64,000 bases of DNA from Stratiolaelaps scimitus (taxonomy: Eukaryota; Arthropoda; Arachnida; Mesostigmata; Laelapidae): contig JABWDB010000013.1 in assembly GCA_019614645.1 (NCBI GenBank), positions 3,896,501 to 3,960,500 on the forward strand, written 5' to 3'. Positions within the stretch are counted from its first letter, which is position 1. Each line of letters starts with the position of its first letter. Position numbers and translations under genes: made by a program. Below, piece by piece: positions 12,419 through 24,861 of this stretch. The notes beneath the pieces were generated by a model. The model did no database searches, had not been told where the DNA came from, and worked only from the letters and a program-made list of their open reading frames with translations.

Positions 12419-14108
12419 GTCACTCGAGGTTACGATGAGAGACTGCAATAGTAAAAGGTTAATGCATGACGTGGTACGCAAGCTAATAAAGTCAGAGCAA
12501 GAATGATACAGATCATGTGTATCATGTGCGACCTTAATCTGCCAAGCTAAGGTCTAATACGTGGCAGTATATATATATATAACCTAATTTGAGGAGATAT
12601 GTTAATTAAGCTCTCAGAGAGTGAATTCTTGATCGGGAGCATTCACAAATGCCTATGAGGTCAGAAGTTGTGAAAAATCTATATCGAAGCAACTAAAAGC
12701 ATTTATACTAAATGAAAACACTATATTTGATTCATAATTAAACTAAACTAAATTTCTTATCAATTAAATTAATTATTTATTACATTAAACTACCTGAATT
12801 TGTTATCAATATGTGTCACTGCTTATGATTAACGGAACGCTGTGGCGAGCAGTTGTGAAACATTTGAAAACCATTCGACTATTTTACATGATTGCTCTAA
12901 GCTGAGAGGAACTTATCACAACAGCGTGCATTTATCAGAACTGGTATGATATGCCAAAATCATCCCTCTGTAGAGAGATTTACCGCGTGCAGCTGCAGCT
13001 ATTGCAATAATCATTTGCAAAATCGTCACTGGTTTCGTTGTAGTTTCAGCCTCTACTCCCCCGAATGGCGAGGCAGGTCTCAACGTTCACAGATATATCC
13101 TAAACACGTCGCGTCCTTCAGGCTTGATTCCAGACCTCGACGTTCACTGGCTCTCTCTCTCTCCCTCCCTCTCTTGGTCTCCTCTGACCGGGACGGGTTG
13201 GGCCAAGGGCAGCGCTGAGTGCCAATAGAAACACTGACTGCGTTAAATGCGCGACGAACAAAGTGAAACTTAGTAATCGCGTGATTAGACGATGGGCCGA
13301 ATGGGTGAGGTTAATCGTGGTGCGCCGTGCCGATTGCGTCGTTCATGATCTGTTGGACATTCGAGTGCCGACTGACGATGGCGTTCGCTGGTCTCACTGC
13401 GCCATTGGGAGAGAGCTCCGTGGAAGGCTTTTGGATGGAGCTCTCTGCGTACGTGAGGCCGTTCATCTAGCATCTATGCAGCCGTATAGATACGACGCCA
13501 ATGTAATCGCTACTTAAGACGTCGATTTCTAAATCGATCTATTTCAGTTTCGATCCGAGCGGGAAAGGGTTAAATTTGGGATACTTATCGGGTGTTGTTT
13601 TCTTTTTTTCGTGAGAATACAGGTCCATCAACAAGATTGACGTTTTAGTGGAAGACGCTAATTAGCTTTCTCAATTTGGGATGTCTACGCTAGGCAGTTA
13701 GGGCTCTTCGATTCGTGCAATTGAACACCAAGGTCATCAATTTCACTATTTCATTTCGAGAACTTCTACTTCTTGAGGATTGGAGCTAACATGCGCTGTC
13801 TCAATGATTTTGGCCAACTAGGTAATTAGTACACTGAAAATTTGCTGTGCGTCCACCGAAGTACACGAAATTGGTCTAAACATAAAATGTTTATTATTCA
13901 ACAAGTGCTTCGATTGGATGCTAATTGCATCGACTTAGAATACCTGAATCCTCTATTCCAATATTTGCCCGTTTTTAAAACATCACCAAAGATGAGCCTA
14001 GGGGCGTCTAGGGTGGTGTGAACAACGATGTGATCAACCGTTTGCGAACTATTTCAAATACTATTTCCTATTTCCTACTAATACTATTTCCTCCTGCAGC
14101 GCCTGTCC
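12419..14108. other. No supportable gene; AT-rich patch
   Basis: The stretch 12560-12830 is AT-rich and has a short TA run near 12569-12580. A CT tract lies at about 13150-13172. Open frames at 12946-13218 and 13263-13517 have no recognisable domain. Confidence 0.55.
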
Positions 14109-14213
14109 CTCGCCGTGCAGAGAGGCAATGCCATCGCCTTCCTCGGGACATTGTCGTCCTCACCCCCCCCCCCATAATCCCTAGAAATCCCGCCCTACTG
14201 TATGTTTGAATAA
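14109..14213 (+). repeat. C-tract repeat family D, copy 1
   Basis: The element reads GTGCAGAGAGGCAATGCC, a CCTTCCTCGGGAC block, a run of about 11 C residues, then CATAATCCCTAGAAAT and a tail with TATGTTTGAATAAA. It occurs again at 26299-26416 and 41139-41255, always on the plus strand. The AATAAA-type tail suggests a retroposed or short interspersed element, but the class is unknown. Confidence 0.75.
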
Positions 14214-14415
14214 ATCGTGTTGAATGTTTTCAAATACTATTCATATTTTCAACAACATCTAAGCTGGAAATAACTGAGTTATTTCCTGCCTAAGGGCTGT
14301 CCCAAATTTGAGCTATTGAGGTATTTATTAAAAGCATCCAAATCCGAAGTCAGTTCCACCGGTATGTAGTACATTTTCCAGGCTAGCCAACGTTTAACGT
14401 CCACGGGACTGCTTT

Positions 14416-14549
14416 CGGCATTGCTTCACAAGACGTACGCCTTAAATGCAAGTGTGAAAAGTGGGGATTGAACTCGTGCATCTACATGCACCCTCCGATT
14501 GCAAGGCGCATACGAATGCACCACCAGGCCACCCCGCGGCTCGACACCG
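14416..14549 (-). mobile_element. tRNA-derived SINE family B, copy 2
   Basis: On the minus strand it matches 7352-7464. The shared parts are the GTCGAGCC start, a GGTGGCCTGGTGGTGC box-A region, TGCGCCTTG, a box-B-like AGTTCAATCCCCAC, and the downstream block ending GAAGCAATGC. Compared with copy 1, small insertions separate the two boxes. Confidence 0.7.
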
Positions 14550-17500
14550 GTATCTGTCGTGACAAAACAAGTACTGAGTTCGAGCTCATTGGCGAGATCA
14601 ATATAGAGATGATCACCCACTGTTAAAACAACGATTGCAATGGGAAGCCCGAATAATCTGCACCTTATTGTAAAATGTATTTGATTTATGCTGGGAACGG
14701 CAGCCTTCTTTATGAAACACTGACACAGCGACCAACTGGTGCCGTGTTGCAGCGGGCCAGGCACCTGCATCCGCACGCATCTACCATCGACTCCCTCGCC
14801 GTGCCCTTTCCGACCACAAAAATTTCAGTCGTAGACAACAGGCGGTTCGGCAATTTCAGTCGACGCAGAGCCGATGAGGTTGCTACCTAGTGGCTTCGAT
14901 GTAAGTGCCAAGACGTTCACTAAGACTTTTGAAATGGCTACTAATTACGGGCAGCCTAATGAGGCTGGCACACGAAATGTCACGGAGACGTAAAGTGGTA
15001 GCTATTTGCATATAAATAGATTTCGATGAATTTCGGCCAGCTAAGTACATCTGTAAGCCTCCCATTATCTTGGGGCAGGAGAGGCGACATTAAACGAAGC
15101 GGTTCCCATTTAAAATTACATCGAGTCTCGTATCCGGATATGGGGCGTGCCCGATAGGAATACAGCTAGTTCTAAAATAATATTCTTGAATCACTCTGTA
15201 TATAAACGCAAGTTGATTTGTGAAGCTGCTAGAGAATGCCGTTAGAGATCGTGCGGCAACGGTGTCAAAGTGAGAACTACCCCTGGTCTTTATCGATATC
15301 ATGAATATTAACCAAGATAAGCTTAAGAGCCGACTTATTAAATTTGCCAATAGGAGTAACACTTTTTTTTAAATGATAGATAAAGCAAGATAATAATAAT
15401 AATAATTAGCGCTTTATTTCAAAGGTCGGTTTGACAATATGTGAGTTGGCTGCTATGTGTTTGCCAAGAAGAAGTCATATGTTGTGAAAGAGCTACCACC
15501 CCTTACGTAGGGCTCGAGACACTCTCCAAGAAAATAAGTCATTTACACAAATTGTTTCTTAGCTATGAATTTAGGTTAGACATTTATACCACCTCTGGTA
15601 GTCGTCACAGTCAGATCAAACACTGCACTTATTGGCATGGGAAGATGTTTACCAATACAAATATATGTGCGCTTATCTATATTGTCAAATTTACTCAATA
15701 TTTGTATGATAGTTTTTAAACTTTACTAATTCTCACATTGTTCACTTCACTGTCATTACATCCTGGACTCCTAAGTATCTCTAGCGAAACTCTTTTTGAC
15801 TTCACACTAATTATGTTAATTAATACATTGCTCTCACCTCCCCTAACATTTATACTCACAATTGCGTACAGATGCACAGAATATGCTATTTCGGCTGCGA
15901 CGAGGCTTGATCTCAAAGAGCCATATAACAGCGATATAGCGTAAATAGCAGGTACGTTGCTGAATCCCGTCCCATCCATGGATGGACCCAAAGGGGAAGG
16001 ATCGTCCGTCGAAGCAATGTCCAGCTCGGTTATAAGTTTCAATTAGATGCCAGCAAGCGTCCAACTCTGGCGTCCAGTACGGCCACCCTCGACCACGTCC
16101 TTCTTTGTCTTCTCCACTTCTTCTTGGTCACTTCTTGCGAGACACCGTCCACCTTAACGGTATCCTAAACCCCCACGCCAATGCTTTCTGTTCCCGGGCA
16201 AGACGCATCCCTTCCTTTCACTGTCCTCTGGGCCCCGGCTCTCTATAGATGGATTCTGACGTGAGGGGGGCCTCGTGCGTCACCGCGTAACCGTGCGACG
16301 ACCCGTTTCGTCCTGCGAACACTGCCCCCATCCGCAAAGGATGGTGGTCCGACACCGGCGGCGCGCAGCTGTGGTCTTTCGCCCCTCGCCGACGTCTCAG
16401 TCTTCCAGCTAACCCCCGTTAGTCACATACCCTCCGGCCGCTTGCCTTCTTACCTTTCTCATCGTGTAATGGATTCGCTAATCTGGCGTCCGAAGGTGGC
16501 GAGGCAAGCCATTCCTGCAAGCAATCCCGGAATGATTCCGGAAGGATCGTACCTACCTTACTGGAGGACTGAGGAAAGTTCAACTGACTCGGCCTAGAGA
16601 ATAGGACAGATACCATGGCCGGGCTGCTTATCTTATCAGAGGCAGGTTGTATCCCCAGCTCCGTCGTGCCTTGTGAGTAATGCGGTCAGGTCACACCACC
16701 ATCGGCCAGCCCCACTAAGACCTTCGAGGCCTTTTCTTCGGGCGTCAACCTGAACGCCCCCAAGTTAGAAGCAATCGCCCGATTGGGACACGCCTCTTGG
16801 TTATCACCATGCTATCGCTACCAGAGATGACGACCAAGGGATCACAAAAGCAATGAATATATAGATGAATTCGTTGGCATGTTCGATTTAGCAAACCATC
16901 GTCACGGTGTTGGATCATAATAGCAAACGCCTGTTGTATGGTCATAAGGTACAAAATGAATGATATACTTCGGTGTGCAGCTTGTATTATATTGTAGAAG
17001 TCTCTAAAAGAGTGTATAAACAAGCCCCGAGTGCTGAGGCCTGTTACGCGGAGGAAAATCTGAGAGTCAGCTTATGAAACAGTTTTTTTATTGTATTATA
17101 GAAGCGAACCCGAAATAATCGGCTGCACTAGTCGGTTGAAAGCGTGGCATTAATGAAGGACGACATATAATATAAATTGACAACAGACAAGGGCGAGAAA
17201 TTCGATATTTAACCTGTTCAGTAGTATACACATGGGTAATATTACAAATCTTTTGTTTTGACTTGATTGTATCACGGACAGCGTGCGCGGCCGCGAGAGG
17301 CCAACTTTCGAACATATCCAACTTGATATCAATATTAATTTTTACTTATTTACAGTATTTACAGACACGCCTACACATGTTGTGAAATAGACAACTACTC
17401 ACTGTACTCTGTTAAATATTAGACAATTACTTACGAATATCCCCATCAGGCCTAAGACCGAGCTCTGTACTTGCAATTACGCTCACACTCTCTTGTCGCG

Positions 17501-18399
17501 TATGCTGATTAGGGCCCACTCAAAAACACAATGAAGCTCCAGTTGGAAGGAGGTGAGGACCCCTGACAAACCTCGTTAGAGGAGGACACAACCAGTCTCA
17601 GACAAAGGAGCCGCTTCATCGGCTCCAACGTCCGGCTCGGTCCCTTCTCGTTGAATTCATTGAACGTCTCGCCGTTTCAAAGACGTTCCTCGATTGACCA
17701 AGCAACCGGCTACTGCATAGTGACGTTGACGAAGGCGTTGAGCTTCACGAATCTTCACGGGGAAACTGTTCACCAAAAAAGGGTCCGCCTTCACAGCATT
17801 CACCCGGCCATTGAGGTGCATCACGCTCGTTGCGCGCAGCCACCCGTTCCCACTACCGATCCACATGAGAAGATGACAGACACTAAGCAATCCCTATTTC
17901 ACGAACGAGCCCGCTTGGTCCAGCGAACCCCGCTGCCTGCATCGTTTGCAGGCAGATTTAGAGGCATCGGGAGTGCTAGCATCTACCAAACAACAAACGC
18001 CCCGTAATCCCCTCGTATCGACCCTGGCTACCCGTTTTTCGGCGTGGTATTTACACCCGGCCCACCTTCCCGGCGAGACAATCACCCTCCAACTGCGCCA
18101 ACGAGGGATTGTGAATTGTGACTGCAAGCGACACTCTTGCTCAAACATCGCCCTCGCAGGCCTCGTTTTCCCGCTAGCGCGTGCTTGTTACAATAGTATT
18201 ATAATCTGCTAGCCATCGTATACTATTGTATTGTACATATATCCAGGCCGACAATGCTGTTGACAATTCCTCAAACGACCCGCTGTGTGCCTAATTCGCG
18301 TGGACTCAGCAGTTGTCCCCCGCCAAAGGAACAGGACACGCTGTAGGTGTACCTTGGTGGTATATTACGAGCGAACCCATATGCGTGTACATAAACACA
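14550..18399. other. No supportable gene
   Basis: An (AAT)n-like run lies at about 15391-15408. The stretch 16050-16600 is C-rich, then AT-rich sequence runs to about 17440. Frames at 17651-18212 are open on both strands in GC-rich sequence with no domain. I see nothing that can be annotated as an exon. Confidence 0.55.
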
Positions 18400-18433
18400 G
18401 AGAAAGAGAGAGAGATTGAGAGAGAGAGAGAGT
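18400..18433. repeat. GA-rich microsatellite
   Basis: AGAGAGAGAGATTGAGAGAGAGAGAG-type repeat, interrupted once. Confidence 0.9.
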
Positions 18434-18574
18434 TTGTTATAAATCTCGTTCGGGCGAGTGGGCTAGGCCGTATTGAGAAAGAGACGGTGGAGACAGAACG
18501 GGTGTTGTCGCATAGTTCGTTGGTGATATTGTTGCTTTCGATTGCTATTGATAGGTTGTGGTATTGTGGTTGCC

Positions 18575-18770
18575 TTGATGATGATGATCCTGCTGCTGCT
18601 GCTGCTGGCAATGGTGGTGTTGGTTGTGATGTTATGACCCCTATTGTTGTTGTTGCTGCTCTTGTTATCGTTGTCGGCACTTTGTTGCTGTTGTCGTTGT
18701 TGTTGCTGCTGCTGCTGCTGCTGTTGTTGTTGTTGTCTTTGTTGTTGCTGACATCATTGTTGTCACAGTT
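18575..18770. repeat. CTG/TTG trinucleotide-rich tract
   Basis: About 200 bp is dominated by GTTGTTGCTGCTG-type triplets, with a pure CTG run at about 18590-18607 and another at about 18705-18722. On the minus strand one frame reads a Gln-rich run followed by Asn/Ser-rich sequence for about 95 codons, starting after a stop. Another minus frame reads Asn/Ser, and the plus strand reads poly-Leu. CAG and CAA codons are mixed in the Gln frame. Coding use is possible but not shown. Confidence 0.85.
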
Positions 18771-18789
18771 GCCCCACTGACTGTCCGTT

Positions 18790-20352
18790 GGTGCTGTTTG
18801 CGGGCTTCAACTCATTTTACTGCCACGGCCCGGTGAACCGATCTGGCTGGCCACAGCGTTATATCAAGGGAAGGACATAGACAGACAGACGCATAGAAAG
18901 AAATAGGCGCGGCGAGACTGTCGTTGTGACTGGCAGGCGGGCCCACCATCGGCTCCCGTTGGGAGACGAGGGTTGGGATTTTCTCAAAACGGTGGAAGAT
19001 TGAATTGATCTGCTGGATCGTCGGGGCCCCGCTGGTTGCGCCCGCAGTCGTTTCCTTTTTTTCTCCATTCTCTTCTTTTGCTCTTCGTCTTCTACCCCGC
19101 CGCCAAGAGACGGCAAAGACAGCACAACGGTTGCACTTGCGAGAATCAACGGATGGATGCGGACGGTCGAGAGGCGGGGGCCCCGGGGGCTCCGGAACCT
19201 CCAGCATCGAATAGCAGCCAAATTCACTGGGACGTCCGCGGCGTCCCGGCCACGCGTCTGCCTGTTTGTTTATTTGTTCAGGAGCATAGGCCCATCTCGT
19301 TGTGGCCGGCCTGAATTCCCAACCACACCCACCCAGCTCTTTCTCGTTCTCATGCACACGCAACCGCATTAGATGACCTCGTCGGCCTCGTTCTGCCCCG
19401 GCGGTGTCGCCCCCTATAAGCCCACGTTTGGTTTTAGTAGTTTAGTCTGCTGTCCACGCATCTGCGGCTGCTGCTACTGCTGCTGCTACTTGGCATGCGG
19501 ACGACGATGTGGCAGCCTCAAACAAACCTCGGACACACGACGCCGGCAACGGCTGTCCTTCGTTCCTCGCCAGTAACGTAACTCTCGGTGGTCGAAACCT
19601 CCATTCGCTCTATTCGCGTTCATTTTTGTTGACGACCTCGCACACTGCTATGTCTGTTGTCTATTTTGTTTCCCGCTGCTCGGTCCCGACGTCTAGCGGC
19701 CATTGCATTCATCAAACGAAGAAGAGAACATCATTATGCGATAGTGTTCATCAACATCATAGTTCGACAGTGTCTACTGTACAATGTCGCTAGAATATGC
19801 CACGTTTCTTCCAGCTGACAGACGCAACGGCAGACGATGTCTAATCGTATCAGGTGAATATAGTTTTAAAAAAAATTCAAATTCCTTTTACTATAGCCTG
19901 TTTTGGCGTGGTCAAGCGGTTTCTAGAAAAAAAGAGCACATTTTCATTCCGATATCAGAAATGTTCACTTATAAGCCTGTGTTCTTGGAGGTTGGTGCCG
20001 ATGATTGTTTTGGTGTCCTCGAATACGTGTACGTTCGACTTTGTATAACCAACGCGTCCCCACTATGATCGCCTCGACATATATCGTCGCTTTGTCGCCT
20101 GGCCGAAATGTCGCCGACGGTACGAGAGTTATTACTTATAGTGTACTAAGGATGACTTCTATAAGGACACACCAGGGGTCCTTGAAGCCTTGTGGTGGCC
20201 TCATGGTTCCTTTGCCAGCTTGCCCAAAGTCCAACACAATGACCGTCGAGCCAGCACACTGGAGCAGGCAGTGCGCCGCTGTTCGTATGGCAGGTTCACC
20301 GTAGCGGTATGCTAACCCAATTGGTTTTCTGGGTGAGATATCTGCTGGTATT
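18790..20352. other. GC-rich segment, no supportable gene
   Basis: Several frames on both strands are open between 18810 and 19380 in GC-rich sequence without a domain. From 19784 to 20068 a 94-codon plus-strand frame is present and not recognised. No convincing splice-flanked exon is seen. Confidence 0.5.
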
Positions 20353-20796
20353 TTAGTCCCATCCTTTCGGTCGTCCACCCCATTGTTTCCATGCTGCTAC
20401 TGCCGCTATACGCACTACTACCGACACGGTCAGCCCTCTCGTTTTCGGCGCTCCCTCCGGACGCGGTTCGTTACATGTTTGGGCCACCGCGATGTCCTCG
20501 AGGATTTTCTTCTTCTTCCCTGCCAGTGACACAATGATGTAATTAATCTCGTACGAGAGCAGGCCGTCAAGGACAACCCGCTGTCTTATCTCTTGCCCTC
20601 GTTTGGCGGCGACTAACCGGTTTGTGGTCCTCCCGACAGAAACACTGATATCGATCGATCCATGCCATCTAACTCTCTGATATCTGATGACTTTCCCAGA
20701 TCTTCCTACCTGACTGTTGCCGTCCGTAAATTCGGCGGGCAATATCGTCTCCGGAAGCTTCGAGGTTGGGTGAAATATCGAATTCAATATATTCAT
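20353..20796 (-). CDS. Hypothetical ORF, 147 aa, unassigned
   Basis: The frame begins with an ATG at 20796-20794 and runs 147 codons on the minus strand. Composition is mixed and protein-like in the first 110 residues, with charged and hydrophobic residues interleaved and a Lys cluster (KKKK) near residue 98. No family, signal peptide or membrane segment is recognised. A frame immediately downstream on the same strand (20378-20136) could continue it after a frameshift, which would point to a decayed transposable element. It may equally be chance. Confidence 0.2.
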   Translation of the reverse strand: MNILNSIFHPTSKLPETILPAEFTDGNSQVGRSGKVIRYQRVRWHGSIDISVSVGRTTNRLVAAKRGQEIRQRVVLDGLLSYEINYIIVSLAGKKKKILEDIAVAQTCNEPRPEGAPKTRGLTVSVVVRIAAVAAWKQWGGRPKGWD

Positions 20797-20892
20797 AAGC
20801 TGACTACAGACTGAAGCGTTACCTTGTCACTGTGAGAGTCCACTATTCAAGATAGAATCAGTGACGTATTGAATATAGGAACATACATTGTA

Positions 20893-20931
20893 ATATATAT
20901 ATATATATATATATAATAATATATATATATT
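20893..20931. repeat. (AT)n microsatellite
   Basis: AT run with one interruption (ATAATAATAT), about 39 bp. Confidence 0.95.
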
Positions 20932-23268
20932 TGAGAGGGTCAGTCGAGGTTGGTCTCATTTTCCCTAGTTAAGAACATGGTTCCAAGACTTCTGGCCCAA
21001 GTATGTCTTGGATACACAATTTACTACCTTGGCACAATCGGTCATTATGCTCGAGAAGATACGTGTCCTTTAATGCGACATTCGAGTATGATGTTCACTT
21101 CACTTTTTATGAATACACCTGTAAAAATCAATCGTCTTCATCAAATGGCGCTATATATCCGAGGAACGACTTAAGCGTTTCATATGGGTCTGTGGGCTGT
21201 GCCAAATCCTAATAGGAAGATATCAGATACATGACTCTAAAGCACCTGGACGTAAAAGTGGACACCACCCCGAGCACGATTTGTAAATAAATATTAAATT
21301 ATTATTTTTTAATAACTAAAGCAGACTCCAGCAAATCCAACTCTCACTCCCAGGCGCATGCTCACCCTCGTTGGCACAATCACCCTTCCAACGGATCCAA
21401 TCGTCACGATCCAGAAAAGTTGGCAATTTTAACTTCTCTCTATAAACACAGTAAATACCACCCTTTTTTCATCCTGCTCAGCTGAACTTAGGCAAACAGT
21501 CATAGACGTCGACCCTGACAGCTCACAGAACGCATTCGCGTGACTTCACAATAGAGCTGCATGGTACTAACAGTGGAACTGTGAATCGCCACCCTGTGCT
21601 AGTCTCTCGACGTTGTCCGCGCGGCACTCGCTGCCTATGCAACAAAGTTGTCCTCCTGTCCAAAAGGACGAATCCAACAAGCGGTGGACGAAGTCGCACC
21701 AAACTGCCGGATCGAGAACACATCGCGGCAGTCTTTCAGAATGCGTCAACACGCAACGAAGCAGGCGGGGACCGTACGCTCAGTTGCTTCACTGTCCCTC
21801 TCCTCGGAAGGGGTTCCCCTGCCATCCAATGTATCCTAGTTCACAGTGAGTGTTTGCAGGCCAGCCGGACCAGCGAAACATGGACTGCGGCGCAGCCGAG
21901 AGAGAGAGAGAGAAGGGGAGAGAGAGAGAGGAGCACAAGTGTAGTTCACCGTAGTAAAGCAGCGTACTCATCAGCAGTTGCAGAGAAAACTCTGCCGCAA
22001 ACGCTGCCCGCCAGCCAGCGCGCTTCCGTTGACTCCCCATCTTCAACTCGAGGAAATGACCTCACCATCATCATCATCATGACCATCATCGTGTCGTTAG
22101 TTGGACATTATCCCTCTGTTCTCGTCTCGTCGAATTGAATGCGAGGAGGCCACAGCGGGCGCATGGGCGCAAGGCGTATCACTGTATGGACGGTTCTAGC
22201 CAAAGCAATCCCTGTATGGTTCAGGTCGCTAGGCGGGGGCTGTTCTTGGGTATTTATTATGGATCGAAATCCAGGATGAGGCAAGTGCATTGGAAAAAAT
22301 ATGAGGGAAGAAACCATGCAAGCCAACTACGTGAACTGTTCGATTGGTTTGTTTCGTTAAAAAACAAAAGTGTTAGTGGGAGTAGTATTATTGTATAGAA
22401 TGAAATATTTAGTGGTATGATCTATTTCGATCGGCAGCACGGGGGGGGATAAATCGTTATGGGATCGTTAATTTTAAAGACGGAAGTCCCTTTTTTTTCT
22501 CTGGGAAGCAATAAACTAACGATCTAATACAATAAGCAATAATAGCTAAATATGGGAATACGCCAACATAATCATAACAATGCTATAATACTTCTAGAAG
22601 CCTTGAACCTGCGCTATTTGTTCGACTGAACGTATATAGGGATATATGCGATCAGCATGTCTCTAGAAGCAATTTACTTTATTGTTACCGACAAGAAGAT
22701 GAAGTCCAGTTACAAGCAACATATTTACGATCTATGGGTGAAAAATATGACCCGTTACAAATAAGATAAATTGCAATAATCTCTAGATACGATAACCATC
22801 GGATAAAACTCAGCAGCACTTTTGTGTATTGTCTTATGGTCGGCACACCGAATACGGATTCCTAACAGTAACGTTTACCCTACAACGGTCCTGTGCTTAA
22901 TTAATCTTCGCTAGAGTATGTTTGCTAAGCTTGGATGCAACAAGCCCAATGGGCCGCAAATGAAGACGTGTATATCGTTTCGAAGAAGGCGAGCTGGACG
23001 TTTATTGCATTTTAGTAAATTTCGACTTCTAATCTACTTTGAGATCCTCTGGTTTACAGAGCTAACAAGAGCGTTCGAAATATGAATGTACAATGTAACT
23101 GTTATCTGAAACGCTGTCAACCAATCATGGCCAATTGTGACAATCGACTCGTGCACCAGGCGTAGTGTGCGCCGCAAGGAGAGCGCCAGAACTTCGAAGG
23201 ACTGAATTCGTTCGGGAAACGTTGATCAAAAGAGATGCTAGCCGCAGCGAATTGAAATACTGAACCAC
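20932..23268. other. No supportable gene
   Basis: The stretch 21560-22140 is GC-rich with a GA microsatellite at about 21899-21932 and a CAT triplet run near 22067-22081. From 22140 to 23260 it is AT-rich, with a G run at 22441-22448. No exon or RNA gene is seen. Confidence 0.55.
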
Positions 23269-23274
23269 TTTATT
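23269..23274 (-). promoter_or_regulatory. Candidate poly(A) signal AATAAA for the lectin gene
   Basis: AATAAA occurs on the minus strand about 425 bp downstream of the stop codon of the lectin exon. Position and orientation fit a 3' UTR end, but the hexamer alone is weak evidence. Confidence 0.35.
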
Positions 23275-23698
23275 CATCCGGCTGAAGACATAGAAGATTA
23301 GCGCATTTGAAACAGATTAGAGATTCGCTTGAGGACGCCGAAGAAGAAGATGTGTTCTCACCGAGGAGAAATATTACACTAATACAGGTTTCGATATTGC
23401 ACTGGAACAGTATGACAGTGTATGTATCGCGATCATCTCGAGCCGCGATAAGGCAATCTAATAGCCGAGTCTCTTCCAAACATCGATCTGGCTTGTACAG
23501 AAACACTCGAACGGTGACGCCAATCAGCAGCGTCATGCGTTTGGCGCCCCTGAGACTAGTTCATATCTAGCTGACACTTACATCGACTGATATTAAATTG
23601 GACGTGTTTTTTCTTCTCCGGGTTCAAATGCGGGTAGGAGCTGTCCGATGAAATAATCGACTCGTTCATCGTGACATCAGGATGTGACGCCTACCAAA

Positions 23699-24220
23699 TC
23701 AGCGATAGCCCTTCCCACCCAGTGGCAGCAATGGTTTCAACGGAGTGTGCGCGATGTCGGTGTCATTGGCCGAGCCGTTACTCTCAAGCATGGCCTGCTG
23801 GCTAGCCAGCTCAATGTACTTTTGTGTTGCGTCATAATCAACGATCTTCTGCGACACAATCGCGGTTTGAAACCAATCGCGATTAATGTAGAATAGCTGG
23901 CGAACATTTCGCAGGCAGTTACGCAGCACGAGACTGCCATGTTCCGACTCTGAGTCAATCGTAACGCACTGGTCAGGGTGAACGGCCGAATTGATTGTGA
24001 ACAGAACATCGCCTAGCTGTGTCGAATGTCGTAGCTGGAGCTCGAGGTGCCACTGTTGTTGACGAGTTCCCGAGCAGCGGGCTGTGCCAACATTGCAGTT
24101 TCGGACGCCTTCCTGACATTCGAGACACATCTGCATAAATGGTTTATGGGCCCGAAGCATTGGTCCATCGAAGCTCCATTTTAGCCAGCCTCGCGGGGGG
24201 CAGTTCTCGTTGAATTGCAC
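23699..24220 (-). CDS. Ricin-B-like lectin domain, terminal exon (GalNAc-transferase-like C-terminus)
   Basis: This is the last coding exon of a minus-strand gene: 173 codons plus a stop. The acceptor (polypyrimidine-like TGTGCTGTGTATACAG) ends at 24221. Two beta-trefoil subdomains are visible. The first has FDGPMLRAH, then MCLEC, then a Cys and QQQWHLE, matching the QxW signature. The second has CVTIDS, SLVLRNC and RQLFYI, where Phe replaces Trp. The tail holds two N-glycosylation sequons (NGS, NDT). This arrangement is that of R-type lectin modules, and the closest pattern I know is the C-terminal carbohydrate-binding domain of Golgi polypeptide N-acetylgalactosaminyltransferases. That identity is inferred, because no catalytic domain is visible in the window. 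The exon joins 25015-24862 in phase 0. Confidence 0.72.
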   Translation of the reverse strand: MQFNENCPPRGWLKWSFDGPMLRAHKPFMQMCLECQEGVRNCNVGTARCSGTRQQQWHLELQLRHSTQLGDVLFTINSAVHPDQCVTIDSESEHGSLVLRNCLRNVRQLFYINRDWFQTAIVSQKIVDYDATQKYIELASQQAMLESNGSANDTDIAHTPLKPLLPLGGKGYR

Positions 24221-24861
24221 CTGTATACACAGCACAACATATAGTTAGCATTACGTATACGTATTTTTGTGCGGAGTGTTTGGTCTGGAGTATGAGAAGT
24301 CAATGAATCTGAATGACCTTCACGAACACGATGACCGAACCGTTATATATATATATATGTATATATATAATGTAATACGCACATCACAGTACGCTGCTCG
24401 ATCTGGCACTCTAAAGAGGCGGTTATACATTTGCATGTCGTTGCACGGGACAGCCAAAACAGTAGTAGGAGTATCTGTGTGCCAAACATGATCATTTTGG
24501 ACCGATTGTTTAACCGAAGCGCTAGGCTAACTCTTTAAGTACAACTTGATATTCACTTTGGGCATACATATTAGCTTAGCTCATTGAAGGCGCTAGGTGC
24601 GAACTAACCAATGTTTAACATTTCGGCATTTTCCCAGAGCCGCGAACCGACTCGCTAATACACTGATGCTAATATTGCGTGGCATTATGATCACCTGCGA
24701 TAAATAAGTCCTTGGGTGGCGGGCTTCAGGATTCACCTAATCAAAGGTTTTACCCCCCTTTAGCATTTCCAAATCACTTAGCTGTATAAACGTGATTTCG
24801 TTAAGGTCGATTTAGATTCACGCTTATTAATCAACAATCAGCACGTCGTTTTCAGTCATAC
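24221..24861 (-). other. Intron of the lectin gene (641 bp)
   Basis: The intron is bounded by donor GTATGA at 24861 and acceptor TACAG ending at 24221, and it is AT-rich. It contains a TA/AT run at about 24342-24369. Confidence 0.6.

Noticed and set aside
15181..15215. ATCACTCTGTAT motif resembling a Tc1/mariner terminal repeat
   Set aside because: No partner inverted repeat or transposase was found nearby; too short to support.
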